Under the pieces are notes generated by a model. The model did not search any database. It saw nothing but the letters and a program-made list of their open reading frames with translations, and was not told the origin of the DNA. Made by a program: the position numbers and the translations under genes. From NCBI GenBank assembly GCA_038101125.1, contig JAYNVZ010000008.1, positions 1 through 48,299 of the forward strand: 48,299 nucleotides of DNA, given 5' to 3'. Numbering within the stretch: position 1 is the first letter of the stretch; each line of letters opens with the position of its first letter. This document shows positions 18,875 through 27,756 of this stretch, in pieces. The DNA comes from GCA-2698665 sp038101125 (GTDB lineage Bacteria > Pseudomonadota > Gammaproteobacteria > GCA-002705445 > GCA-002716945).

Positions 18875-18913
18875 AATAAAAAGAAAGCATAAGTTTATTC
18901 TTATGCTTTCTTT
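18875..18913 (-). terminator. intrinsic terminator after ftsH
   Basis: On minus, a perfect 14-bp stem (18913-18900 paired with 18893-18880) around a six-base loop is followed by a T-rich TTTTTATTT tail. It begins 21 bases after the ftsH stop. It should limit read-through into the nuclease gene, folP, glmM, tpiA and secG. Confidence 0.8.
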
Positions 18914-18934
18914 GTATTTAGATGTTTTTTAACT

Positions 18935-20851
18935 TTAAGATGCTGGAGTTGTAGCAGGGCTTTCTTTAGATCCAGAAGTAACTCCACCACTAGTATTAGA
19001 GCTGTCATCGTCATCAGACCAGCTTTCCGGAGCAGATGGGGTTTTGCCATCCATTATCTCATCAATCTGGCCACTATCAATAGTTTCATATTTCATCAAT
19101 GCGTCAGCCATAAGATGCATTTTATCCATGTTATCTTTAATTAATTTTGTAGCACGAGAGTATTGAGTATCAATAATCTTTCTGATCTCTGTATCAATTG
19201 TTCTAGCTGTTTCATCTGATACACTTTTCTGTTGTTGGCCAGACGATTTTCCAAGAAACACTTCATTCTCCTCTTCAGCATATGCTAGTGGCCCCATTTT
19301 ATTAGATAGACCCCACTTGGTAACCATGCTTCTTGCAAGTGCAGTAGCTCTCTCGATATCATTAGATGCACCAGTAGTCACAGCCTCATCTCCGAAGATT
19401 TCTTCTTCTGCAACTCTGCCGCCGAATAATGCAGCAATCATACTATTAATTCGTTGTCTGCTGTTACTGTACCTATCTTCTTCTGGTAGAAACATAGTGA
19501 CCCCAAGAGCTCTTCCTCTAGGTATTATGCTAACTTTATAAACAGGGTCATGATCTGGAACTAGTCTACCCACTATGGCATGACCAGCTTCATGGTAAGC
19601 AGTTAACTTTCTTTCATCATCATTCATGACCATAGATTTGCGTTCACCACCCATTAGTATTTTATCTTTAGCTTTTTCAAAATCACTCATATCAACAATT
19701 TTTTTACTAGCTCGAGCAGCAAACAAAGCTGCTTCATTGACTAAGTTTGCTAGATCAGCACCAGAAAAACCTGGTGTTCCCCTAGCAAGTAGTTTGGGCT
19801 TCACATCATTAGAAATAGGCGTCTTCTTCATATGAACTTTTAATATTTGCTCTCTTCCTCTTATGTCAGGCAATGGGACTGTTACTTGTCTATCAAACCT
19901 TCCTGGTCTTAATAATGCAGGATCAAGAACATCTGGTCTATTTGTTGCCGCTATGACTATGACACCCTCATTTCCTTCAAAACCATCCATCTCAACTAGT
20001 AACTGGTTTAAAGTTTGCTCTCTTTCATCATGTCCACCTCCAACGCCAGCACCTCTATGTCTACCGACAGCATCAATCTCATCAATAAATATGATACATG
20101 GGGCATGCTTTTTAGCTTGCTCAAACATGTCTCTCACTCTTGATGCGCCAACACCTACAAACATTTCTACAAAATCTGACCCTGATATAGTAAAGAAAGG
20201 CACTTTAGCTTCACCAGCTATAGCACGAGCCAAAAGAGTTTTACCTGTACCTGGAGAACCGTTCATAAGAACACCGCGAGGTATTTGACCACCTAAATTT
20301 TGAAATTTGCCTGGATCCTTTAGAAAATCAACTAATTCTTTTACTTCTTCTTTTGCTTCTTCAACACCAGCAACGTCTTTGAATGTAACTTTGACTTGGT
20401 CTTCATTCATAAGCTTAGCTTTACTCTTACCAAATGACATTGCTCCGCGGCCTCCGCCAGCTCCACCTTGCATTTGTCTCATAAAGAATATCCATACACC
20501 TATCAACAATAAGAATGGGAACCAGTGTATGAATATTTGAGCTAGAAATGATTGTTTTTCTGGTGCTTGTCCTGATATTTTTACTTTACTATTTAGCAAT
20601 TCCCCCACCAGGGCAGAATTATCTGTTTCAGGGCTATATGTTATGAACGATTGTCCTGACTTTAGAGTTCCAGCGATTTCTATGCCCGATATAGTTACTT
20701 CTTCAACCTGGCCAGTTTGAACTTGTTGCATAAATTCAGAATAATTATATTCATCTGCAGCATTGTTCCTTCCACTAATACCACTAAATAGAGACATGAT
20801 AACAACTGCTATCACTGTCCATATCACTAAATTTTTTATTATATCGCTCAT
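18935..20851 (-). CDS. ftsH: ATP-dependent zinc metalloprotease FtsH
   Basis: A 638-residue membrane-anchored AAA+ protease that degrades membrane and regulatory proteins, in E. coli including LpxC. Two N-terminal membrane helices (about 7-24 and 103-124) flank a periplasmic domain. Then come Walker A GSPGTGKT (198-205; Ser replaces the usual Pro), Walker B IIFIDEID (253-260), the pore motif FVGVGA (231-236), and the zinc site HEAGH (420-424). The tail is acidic and Ser-rich. It has its own promoter and terminator. Confidence 0.98.
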   Translation of the reverse strand: MSDIIKNLVIWTVIAVVIMSLFSGISGRNNAADEYNYSEFMQQVQTGQVEEVTISGIEIAGTLKSGQSFITYSPETDNSALVGELLNSKVKISGQAPEKQSFLAQIFIHWFPFLLLIGVWIFFMRQMQGGAGGGRGAMSFGKSKAKLMNEDQVKVTFKDVAGVEEAKEEVKELVDFLKDPGKFQNLGGQIPRGVLMNGSPGTGKTLLARAIAGEAKVPFFTISGSDFVEMFVGVGASRVRDMFEQAKKHAPCIIFIDEIDAVGRHRGAGVGGGHDEREQTLNQLLVEMDGFEGNEGVIVIAATNRPDVLDPALLRPGRFDRQVTVPLPDIRGREQILKVHMKKTPISNDVKPKLLARGTPGFSGADLANLVNEAALFAARASKKIVDMSDFEKAKDKILMGGERKSMVMNDDERKLTAYHEAGHAIVGRLVPDHDPVYKVSIIPRGRALGVTMFLPEEDRYSNSRQRINSMIAALFGGRVAEEEIFGDEAVTTGASNDIERATALARSMVTKWGLSNKMGPLAYAEEENEVFLGKSSGQQQKSVSDETARTIDTEIRKIIDTQYSRATKLIKDNMDKMHLMADALMKYETIDSGQIDEIMDGKTPSAPESWSDDDDSSNTSGGVTSGSKESPATTPAS

Positions 20852-20876
20852 AATTTAATTACTCTCTTAGAATCAT

Positions 20877-20904
20877 TCTATATTTTAACTTCTATCCTTG
20901 TCAA
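20877..20904 (-). promoter_or_regulatory. promoter of ftsH
   Basis: Minus TTGACA (20904-20899), 16-bp spacer, TATAGA (20882-20877). Initiation near 20870 leaves about 19 untranslated bases with an AGAGAG stretch before the ATG. It lies in the 77-bp space after rlmE, so ftsH can be transcribed separately from rlmE. Confidence 0.7.
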
Positions 20905-20928
20905 TTCAATAAACCTTTTTATACTATA

Positions 20929-21543
20929 TCAGGCTTTGAAATCAATACAAATAAGGTAAACTTCATTACTCTTTTTCTTGGATGATGTTGGCTTAAAAAC
21001 ATTAATTTTATTAAAGTTATTATCTAGACTATTTAATGTCTCGTCAAAACTGCTACCAAGAAAATATTTCATTACCATTGTTCCTCCGACCTTCAACCTA
21101 GATTTACAAAAATCCTTTATAGTCTCAGCGATTTCAGAAAAATTACTCTGATCTATATCGCTTATACCTGTTATATTGGGGGCAATATCCGATAAAACAA
21201 GGTCTACGACAATATTTGGTTTTATAAAGATCTTTTCTAGTGATTCATAATCTCTTATATCTTGCTTGTATATATGTACTCCGGGGATCAAATCTAGATC
21301 TAAAACGTCGATTCCGATGATTTCTCTTATATTCTTGTATTCCTGTAAAACCTGTAACCAAGAACCAGGTGCACAGCCTAGATCTACAACACACCTGACA
21401 TCCTTTAAAATATCAAATTTATCGTTAATAGATTTAAGTTTATAAGCAGCTCGAGATCTATACTTATCATTTTGAGATTTTTTGACAAAAGGATCTTTGG
21501 AGTGTCTTTTGACCCAATTATTTGTTTTGTTACTTTTGCTCAT
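20929..21543 (-). CDS. rlmE: 23S rRNA 2'-O-ribose U2552 methyltransferase
   Basis: A 204-residue Rossmann methyltransferase of the RlmE/FtsJ/RrmJ family. The N-terminal RSRAAYKLKSINDKF contains the first catalytic Lys, VVDLGCAPGSWLQVL is the SAM loop, LSDIAPNITG holds the catalytic Asp and MVMKYFLGSS the second Lys. It precedes ftsH, as in E. coli. The start has almost no leader: a TATAAT box ends eight bases upstream of the ATG. Confidence 0.96.
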   Translation of the reverse strand: MSKSNKTNNWVKRHSKDPFVKKSQNDKYRSRAAYKLKSINDKFDILKDVRCVVDLGCAPGSWLQVLQEYKNIREIIGIDVLDLDLIPGVHIYKQDIRDYESLEKIFIKPNIVVDLVLSDIAPNITGISDIDQSNFSEIAETIKDFCKSRLKVGGTMVMKYFLGSSFDETLNSLDNNFNKINVFKPTSSKKKSNEVYLICIDFKA

Positions 21544-21551
21544 ATGCGAAG

Positions 21552-21589
21552 ATTATAACATTGAATTCATAAATTTAGATTGTTATGAT
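21552..21589. promoter_or_regulatory. divergent rlmE/tpx promoters with near-zero leaders
   Basis: On plus, TTGAAT (21561-21566), 17-bp spacer, TATGAT (21584-21589); the expected start point is about 21596, at the tpx ATG (21595). On minus, a perfect TATAAT (21557-21552) predicts initiation near 21545, one or two bases before the rlmE ATG (21543); its -35 is poor. Neither gene has a ribosome site. Confidence 0.65.
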
Positions 21590-21594
21590 GTTGT

Positions 21595-22092
21595 ATGGCA
21601 GAAATTACACTTCAAGGAAATAAAATCAATACTAATGGCGAGGTACCACAAGTTGGATCGTCTGCACCTGAATTTGTGTTAGTAGATTCGGACTTAAATG
21701 ATGTTAGTCTATCCAGCTATGATGGAAAAAATATCATTCTGAATATTATACCAAGCTTAGACACACCAGTTTGTCAGAAATCTACAAAGATTTTTAATGA
21801 AAAAGCATCTGCGCTACCTGATGTAGCTATACTTGCAGTATCAGCTGATTTACCATTTGCTATGAAAAGGTTTTGTAGTACTGAATCTATTGATTCAGTA
21901 AAGCCATTATCTATGATGAGATCAAGGAATTTTGCTAAAGACTATGGAGTTCTCCTTGTAGATGGTCCTCTATCCGGTATCACTGCTAGGGCTGTAATTG
22001 TGATTGATAAAAATAAAAAAATAATCCACTCAGAACTGGTTCAAGAGATTGCTAATGAACCAAACTATGATGCCGCTTTAAACAGTCTTTAG
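21595..22092 (+). CDS. tpx: thiol peroxidase
   Basis: A 165-residue atypical 2-Cys peroxiredoxin that reduces peroxides using thioredoxin. The peroxidatic Cys is C60 in SLDTPVCQKST and the resolving Cys is C94 in MKRFCSTE, matching C61 and C95 of E. coli Tpx. The start ATG coincides with the predicted transcription start and lacks a ribosome site. Seven bases separate its stop from the next gene, so the two probably share a transcript. Confidence 0.96.
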   Translation: MAEITLQGNKINTNGEVPQVGSSAPEFVLVDSDLNDVSLSSYDGKNIILNIIPSLDTPVCQKSTKIFNEKASALPDVAILAVSADLPFAMKRFCSTESIDSVKPLSMMRSRNFAKDYGVLLVDGPLSGITARAVIVIDKNKKIIHSELVQEIANEPNYDAALNSL

Positions 22093-22099
22093 ATTCTAG

Positions 22100-23335
22100 A
22101 TGAGCTTTACAAAAAAAGTACTATTTTCAATGGTGACTGGAATTGTTGTTGGTTTATTGATAAATAATTTTTTTATACCAAATCAATTAATAGAATCTAT
22201 TTTAATTAACCAAGTTTTTCATACTATTTCATCTATTTTTTTAATATTACTTAAAATGATTGTTTTGCCACTGATATTTGTATCTATAATTTCTGGCATA
22301 ATATCTATTAATGACGTGAATACACTAGGGAGACTGGGTATTAAAACCATAACCCTATACATATTCACAACTATGATTGCTATCACCTTAGCTTTATTTA
22401 TATCTAGTTTTGTTAATTATAATATCGAAGTAATAGATGTCGTGAGTAATACAAAACAAGCGCTAGCTGCGGAGCCAAGTTCTAATTTTATCTTAAGCAT
22501 TTTCCCACAGAATTTTTTTGCTGCACTGGTGGATGGCAATGTAATACAAGTCCTAAGTTTTGCTATTTTTATTGGTATATCAGCCTCATATATCAAAAAC
22601 GAAATTCCAGAGTTTATAAATTTAATAGATAACTTAAACAAAATCTTTAATAAAATGGTTTTAATTATAATATCATTTACACCAATAGCAGTTTTTGCAT
22701 TACTTGCAAAAACGTTCTCCATAGAGGGATTAGATGTATTTATTCCCTTAATGAAGTATTTTTCCATAGTTGTCCTTGTTTTATTATTGCATTTCACTTT
22801 TACGTATTCTTTGCTACTTAAAGTTTTCTCAAATCTAGATATTGGAACGTTCTATGCTAAATTAAAATCTCTAATTATTTTTACTTTTAGTACCTCTAGT
22901 AGTAATGCATCAATACCTTTTACTTTAGACATTGTAACTAATAAATATGGTGTAAATAAATCTTTAGCATCGTTCTCAGTACCTTTGGGTGCTACTATAA
23001 ATATGGATGGCACGGCAATCATGCAAGGATGTGCAACATATTTTTTAGCTGCTTACTATGGTATTGAACTAGAGCTAGTTGATTTTATAGTAATAATACT
23101 AACTGCGACTGTTGCTTCTATTGGCACAGCAGGCATACCGAGTGCTGGAATTATAATGTTATCTTTGATTTTAACAGAACTAGGCATTCCGCTCGAAGGT
23201 ATAACACTCTTGTTAGGTGTTGATAGATTGCTTGATATGATGAGAACAAGTGTGAATGTAAGTGGTGATACATGCATATCATGTGTGGTCGCCCATAGTG
23301 AAAATTTGATTGATACTAAGAAATTTAATCAGTAA
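22100..23335 (+). CDS. dicarboxylate/amino acid:cation symporter (DAACS/SDF family)
   Basis: A 411-residue sodium- or proton-coupled transporter of the GltP/GltPh fold. The family core is intact: the serine-rich hairpin STSSSNASIPFTLD, the NMDGTA helix with MQGCATYFLA, the second hairpin GTAGIPSAGIIM and the final helix with DRLLDMMRTSVNVSGD. The Asp and Arg near the end resemble acidic-substrate carriers, but I cannot tell glutamate from other substrates. It overlaps the convergent carB stop by seven bases. Confidence 0.93.
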   Translation: MSFTKKVLFSMVTGIVVGLLINNFFIPNQLIESILINQVFHTISSIFLILLKMIVLPLIFVSIISGIISINDVNTLGRLGIKTITLYIFTTMIAITLALFISSFVNYNIEVIDVVSNTKQALAAEPSSNFILSIFPQNFFAALVDGNVIQVLSFAIFIGISASYIKNEIPEFINLIDNLNKIFNKMVLIIISFTPIAVFALLAKTFSIEGLDVFIPLMKYFSIVVLVLLLHFTFTYSLLLKVFSNLDIGTFYAKLKSLIIFTFSTSSSNASIPFTLDIVTNKYGVNKSLASFSVPLGATINMDGTAIMQGCATYFLAAYYGIELELVDFIVIILTATVASIGTAGIPSAGIIMLSLILTELGIPLEGITLLLGVDRLLDMMRTSVNVSGDTCISCVVAHSENLIDTKKFNQ

Positions 23336-26300
23336 TCTATCGTCTTATGTAAAGATTGAATATCAGTTGCATCAAAGTTATCAATAAATAAAATTGCTTT
23401 ACAAAACGCTTTAGCTCCAGAGATGGTAGTTGTCAGACAAACATTATAGTTATTTGCTTCTTTTCGAATAGAGAATGAATCATTTATAGAACGAGCTCCT
23501 TCTGTAGTGTTGATTATTAGGTGTACGTCCCCATTCTTAATCATATCCACAATATGCGGCTGACCCTCTTTAACTTTATTGATTCGATTACACTCAATGC
23601 CATTATCATCTAAGTATTTTTGTGTGCCTTTGGTTGCAAACAATTGAAAACCAATTTTTTGTAAATCTTTTGCAATTTCACAGACAGCAGGTTTATCTTT
23701 ATCACGCACACTCAAGAATACATTTCCTGATTTAGGCAATATAACTCCAGCTGCTCTTTGAGCTTTGAAGTAAGCTTCTCCAAAACTATGTCCTATACCC
23801 ATTACTTCTCCAGTAGATTTCATTTCTGGTCCCAAAAGTACATCAACTTCAGGGAATTTTGCAAAAGGCAAAACAGCTTCTTTAACTGAGAAGTATGTTG
23901 GATTGACCTCATTAAAAAGATTAAGCTCTTTTAATGATTTTCCTGACATAACTAACGCTCCCATTTTTGCCAGCTGAATTCCAATTGCTTTAGAAACGAA
24001 TGGTGCGGTTCTTGAAGCACGCGGATTGACTTCTAATAAAAATATTTCATTATCTTTTATGGCGAATTGAGTATTCATTAATCCGACAACATTTAACTCC
24101 AAAGCTAATTTAGTTACTTGCATTCGTAATTGAGTCATGATCTCGTCTGATAGAGTATATGGAGGTATGGAGCAGCCTGAATCACCGGAATGAATACCAG
24201 CTTCTTCAATATGCTCCATTATGGCTCCTATAAAAACATCTTTGCCATCAGCAATAACATCTATATCAACTTCAATAGCATCATTTAGAAATCTGTCGAG
24301 TAGGACTGGAGAGTCATTCGAAACTGATACAGCTTCATCCATATATCTTTTCAAATCATCATCTGTTGTCACTATTTCCATTGCTCTTCCACCTAAGACA
24401 TATGATGGTCTAACAACTAAGGGGTACCCAATTTCATTTGCGACATTTAAAGCCTCGCCTACATTTGTTGCTATAGAATTATTAGGTTGTTTCAATCCAA
24501 GCTTTTCTACTAAATCTTTAAATTTTTCTCTGTCTTCTGCTAGATCAATTGCTTCTGGCGATGTACCTATTATGTTAACTTTATTTTGCTTAAGTTTATT
24601 AGCTAGTTTTAAAGGAGTTTGTCCACCATACTGAACAATGACTCCATGAGGTTTTTCAACATCAATTATCGACATTACATCCTCAAATGTTAGAGGTTCA
24701 AAATAAAGCCTATCAGATATATCAAAATCCGTAGATACAGTCTCGGGGTTACAATTAACCATAATTGTTTCAAAACCTTCTTTCCTTAAAGCTAAAGATG
24801 CATGTACACAACAATAATCAAATTCTATCCCTTGTCCGATTCTATTTGGTCCTCCCCCCAATATTATAATCTTTTTATTGTCAGATGGGTTGGCTTCACA
24901 TTCATCATCATAAGACGAATACATATATGCAGTTGTTGCTTCAAATTCAGCAGCACATGCATCAACTCTTTTAAATATTGGCAAGATGTTGTTTTTAATT
25001 CTTAACTCTCTTATGAAATCTTCATTGCATTTGAGATGTCTAGATAGCAATGAATCTGAAAAGCCTTTTTTCTTTAATCTAGCAAGGTCATCGATATTGA
25101 TTTTTTTATTATCGATCTTACTTAGTCTTAGTTCTTCTTTTATTAGATCTTCAATTTGTGACAAAAACCATAAATCAATATGAGTAAGGTCAAATATTTC
25201 ATTAAGTTTAAAACCTTGTCTAATAGCTGCTGCTACATATAGGATTCTATTTGGCGTAGGAGTCCTTAACTGATTTATAAGATTGTCCTTATTATCTTGA
25301 TTCGGTAGATCAGGATTTTCTAATCCATCTATCCCTATCTCTAAACCACGTAAAGCTTTCTGAAAAGATTCTTGAAAATTTCTTCCAATTGCCATCACTT
25401 CCCCAACAGATTTCATTTGAGTAGTTAGTTTGCTGTCTGCCTCTTTAAACTTTTCAAATGCAAACCTAGGTATTTTAGTTACTACATAATCAATGCTCGG
25501 TTCAAATGATGCAGGAATTACTCCTCCAGTTATCTCATTTCTGAGTTCATCCAATGTATAACCAATTGCTAATTTAGCTGCAATTTTTGCAATGGGAAAA
25601 CCAGTGGCTTTTGAGGCTAACGCTGATGACCTAGAAACCCGAGGGTTCATTTCAATTACTAGTATTCTTCCAGTGACAGGGCAAATAGCAAATTGAACAT
25701 TTGAACCTCCGGTATCAACACCAATCTTGCGGAGTACTTTGATTGATGCATTTCTTAGCTCTTGATACTCCTTATCTGTTAATGTTTGAGCAGGTGCTAC
25801 TGTAATTGAATCTCCAGTATGTACTCCCATAGGGTCAATATTTTCTATTGAGCAAATGATTATACAGTTATCATTCTTATCTCTAACCACCTCCATTTCA
25901 AACTCTTTCCATCCAATCACAGACTCTTCTATAAGAACTTCGCTTGTAGGTGATAAATCTAATCCTCTATTCACAATATTTTCAAAATCTTTGATATTAT
26001 ATGCGATACCTCCACCGGACCCTCCAAGAGTAAAAGATGGTCTGATTAATACAGGGAAACCTATTTTCTTTTGATGCTCTTGTGCTTCTTCATAATCATG
26101 AGCTATATAAGCTCTCGCAGTTTCTAATCCAATACTTGCCATAGCATTTTTGAACAGTTCTCGATCCTCTGCCATATCTATTGAGTCGACGCTTGCACCG
26201 ATAATCTCAACATTATATTTTGCTAGAATCTTATGACGATTTAAATCCAGTGTCGTATTGAGAGCTGTTTGCCCTCCCATTGTAGGCAAAATAGCATCAG

Positions 26301-26544
26301 GTTTTTCTTTAATAATTATTTTCTCTACATTTCTCCAGTGAATAGGCTCTATATAAACTTTATCCGCCATTTCAGGGTCAGTCATTATTGTTGCAGGATT
26401 TGAATTAACTAAAATTACCCTAATACCCTCTTCATGCAAAGCTTTGCAAGCCTGAACACCAGAATAATCAAATTCGCAAGCTTGCCCAATAACAATTGGG
26501 CCTGCTCCAATAATTAGAACACTTTTTATTTTGTTATTCTTGGG
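23329..26544 (-). CDS. carB: carbamoyl-phosphate synthase large subunit
   Basis: Makes carbamoyl phosphate from bicarbonate, ammonia and 2 ATP for arginine and pyrimidines. Two homologous ATP-grasp halves are visible: the first with LIIGAGPIVIGQACEFDYSG and EMNPRVSRSSALASKATG, the second with ILGGGPNRIGQGIEFDYCC and EVNPRASRTAPFVSKA; the C-terminal allosteric MGS-like domain follows. I start at the ATG at 26544 (MPKNNKIKSVLI, 1071 residues), which overlaps the carA end by 11 bases; a frame from 26646 is inside carA and not conserved. Confidence 0.97.
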   Translation of the reverse strand, partial: PKNNKIKSVLIIGAGPIVIGQACEFDYSGVQACKALHEEGIRVILVNSNPATIMTDPEMADKVYIEPIHWRNVEKIIIKEKPDAILPTMGGQTALNTTLDLNRHKILAKYNVEIIGASVDSIDMAEDRELFKNAMASIGLETARAYIAHDYEEAQEHQKKIGFPVLIRPSFTLGGSGGGIAYNIKDFENIVNRGLDLSPTSEVLIEESVIGWKEFEMEVVRDKNDNCIIICSIENIDPMGVHTGDSITVAPAQTLTDKEYQELRNASIKVLRKIGVDTGGSNVQFAICPVTGRILVIEMNPRVSRSSALASKATGFPIAKIAAKLAIGYTLDELRNEITGGVIPASFEPSIDYVVTKIPRFAFEKFKEADSKLTTQMKSVGEVMAIGRNFQESFQKALRGLEIGIDGLENPDLPNQDNKDNLINQLRTPTPNRILYVAAAIRQGFKLNEIFDLTHIDLWFLSQIEDLIKEELRLSKIDNKKINIDDLARLKKKGFSDSLLSRHLKCNEDFIRELRIKNNILPIFKRVDACAAEFEATTAYMYSSYDDECEANPSDNKKIIILGGGPNRIGQGIEFDYCCVHASLALRKEGFETIMVNCNPETVSTDFDISDRLYFEPLTFEDVMSIIDVEKPHGVIVQYGGQTPLKLANKLKQNKVNIIGTSPEAIDLAEDREKFKDLVEKLGLKQPNNSIATNVGEALNVANEIGYPLVVRPSYVLGGRAMEIVTTDDDLKRYMDEAVSVSNDSPVLLDRFLNDAIEVDIDVIADGKDVFIGAIMEHIEEAGIHSGDSGCSIPPYTLSDEIMTQLRMQVTKLALELNVVGLMNTQFAIKDNEIFLLEVNPRASRTAPFVSKAIGIQLAKMGALVMSGKSLKELNLFNEVNPTYFSVKEAVLPFAKFPEVDVLLGPEMKSTGEVMGIGHSFGEAYFKAQRAAGVILPKSGNVFLSVRDKDKPAVCEIAKDLQKIGFQLFATKGTQKYLDDNGIECNRINKVKEGQPHIVDMIKNGDVHLIINTTEGARSINDSFSIRKEANNYNVCLTTTISGAKAFCKAILFIDNFDATDIQSLHKTIDY

Positions 26545-27673
26545 CATTAATTTTATCTTCCATTTTTTGTACAAATTGCTCAAAGATTTCTCTAATATCA
26601 TTTGGTCCTGGGCTGGCCTCGGGATGTCCTTGGAATCCAAAAGCAAAATGGTCCTTTATTTCGAAACCTTGCAATGAATTATCAAATAGCGAAATATGTG
26701 TTTTAACTATATTATTAGGTAGGCTGTTATCATCAACCATAAACCCATGGTTCTGACTTGTAATAAAAACTTTTTTATTATCAAGCTTCATTACAGGATG
26801 ATTTGCACCATGGTGTCCAAATTTCATCTTAACTGTTGACGCGCCAGATGCTAAAGCTAAAAGCTGAAAACCCAAACAGATTCCAAACATAGGAATTTTA
26901 TTCTTTAATAACTCTCTTATATTCTGAATTGCATAATCACAAGCTTTAGGGTCGCCAGGTCCATTGGATAGAAAAACTCCATCTGGCTTTAATTCTAAAA
27001 CTTTATCTACAGGATAATCTGCTGGAACAACTTTAATTTTACAGCCACTATCTACTAGTAATCTTAAAATATTATGTTTTATACCAAAATCATAAGCAAC
27101 AATACTATAATTACTCTTTGGTTTATCAAAAGTTCTGTTATATATGTTTATCGAAGTACTGTCCCATTTATATTCTTCTTTTGTTGTCACTTTTATCGCT
27201 AGGTCTAATCCCTCAAGACCCTTGAAATCTGAAAGTTTTTTCTTAGCTGCATCAAGATCATTTTTTCCAGAGATAATACAGCCATTCTGAGAACCTTTTG
27301 TTCTCAAGATTTTTGTTAGTTTTCTTGTATCAACGCCAGCAATTGCTAAAACTCCCTTGTCTTTTAAAAAGTCTTGTAGTTTGCCAGTTTTTCTCCAACT
27401 ATTTGATATTATCTCCTCATCTCTGATGATAATTCCAGAAGCAAATATCTTGCTTGATTCAATATCGTCAGGATTGACTCCTGTGTTGCCAATATGAGGA
27501 TTTGTGAAAGTTATAATTTGTCTATTGTAAGAGGGATCAGTGATTATCTCCTGATATCCCGTCATAGATGTATTAAATACTACTTCGCCAACTGATATGC
27601 CATCTGCACCAATAGAACGGCCGCTAAAGGTGCTACCGTCTTCTAACAATAGTATTGCATTTGTATTATTCAA
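26534..27673 (-). CDS. carA: carbamoyl-phosphate synthase small (glutaminase) subunit
   Basis: The class I glutamine amidotransferase partner of CarB. The N-terminal domain shows GEVVFNTSMTGYQEI; the glutaminase domain has FGICLGFQLLALASGA with the nucleophile Cys, and FGFQGHPEASPGP with the catalytic His and Glu. Length is 379 residues, normal. The only usable start is TTG at 27673 because a stop lies upstream in frame and the next ATG is far inside. No ribosome site precedes it, and the TTG overlaps the stop of a short leader ORF. Confidence 0.96.
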   Translation of the reverse strand: MNNTNAILLLEDGSTFSGRSIGADGISVGEVVFNTSMTGYQEIITDPSYNRQIITFTNPHIGNTGVNPDDIESSKIFASGIIIRDEEIISNSWRKTGKLQDFLKDKGVLAIAGVDTRKLTKILRTKGSQNGCIISGKNDLDAAKKKLSDFKGLEGLDLAIKVTTKEEYKWDSTSINIYNRTFDKPKSNYSIVAYDFGIKHNILRLLVDSGCKIKVVPADYPVDKVLELKPDGVFLSNGPGDPKACDYAIQNIRELLKNKIPMFGICLGFQLLALASGASTVKMKFGHHGANHPVMKLDNKKVFITSQNHGFMVDDNSLPNNIVKTHISLFDNSLQGFEIKDHFAFGFQGHPEASPGPNDIREIFEQFVQKMEDKINAQE

Positions 27674-27746
27674 GGTTATATCTAGTTTGTAAAAAAAAAG
27701 ATGGCTCGTTTTGAGTCATCTTTGATTGTTTTTTTTTAGCTTGCAT
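27666..27746 (-). CDS. possible carA leader peptide (26 residues)
   Basis: An ATG about five bases after the predicted transcription start opens a 26-codon frame beginning MQAKKKQSK, running straight through the terminator hairpin, whose T9 tract encodes Ser-Phe-Phe-Leu, and ending in TAA that overlaps the carA TTG (TTGAATAA). A stop codon immediately precedes the ATG in frame. It resembles the arrangement of E. coli pyrL before pyrBI, but has no sequence similarity that I can claim and no ribosome site. Confidence 0.45.
   Translation of the reverse strand: MQAKKKQSKMTQNEPSFFLQTRYNLE
27692..27723 (-). terminator. intrinsic terminator/attenuator before carA
   Basis: On minus, AAAGATGACTC pairs with GAGCCATCTTT (one G:T-type mismatch position) around a five-base loop, followed by a T9 tract ending about 18 bases before the carA start codon. 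There is no room for a separate carA promoter after it, so it either ends rsmI transcription or regulates carAB by attenuation. The hairpin can form on plus as well. Confidence 0.75.
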
Positions 27747-27756
27747 CTAAAGCTAA

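Noticed and set aside
19863..20288. 141-codon open frame on plus inside ftsH
   Set aside because: It is antisense to the conserved AAA domain of ftsH, with composition explained by the codons of the real gene and no recognizable domain.
27731..27756. T9 followed by a TTTAGCTT/AAGCTAAA stem, read as a terminator
   Set aside because: On plus the T tract precedes the stem, and on minus the stem is followed by A9. Neither orientation gives a hairpin then U tract. It may matter only as leader RNA structure.
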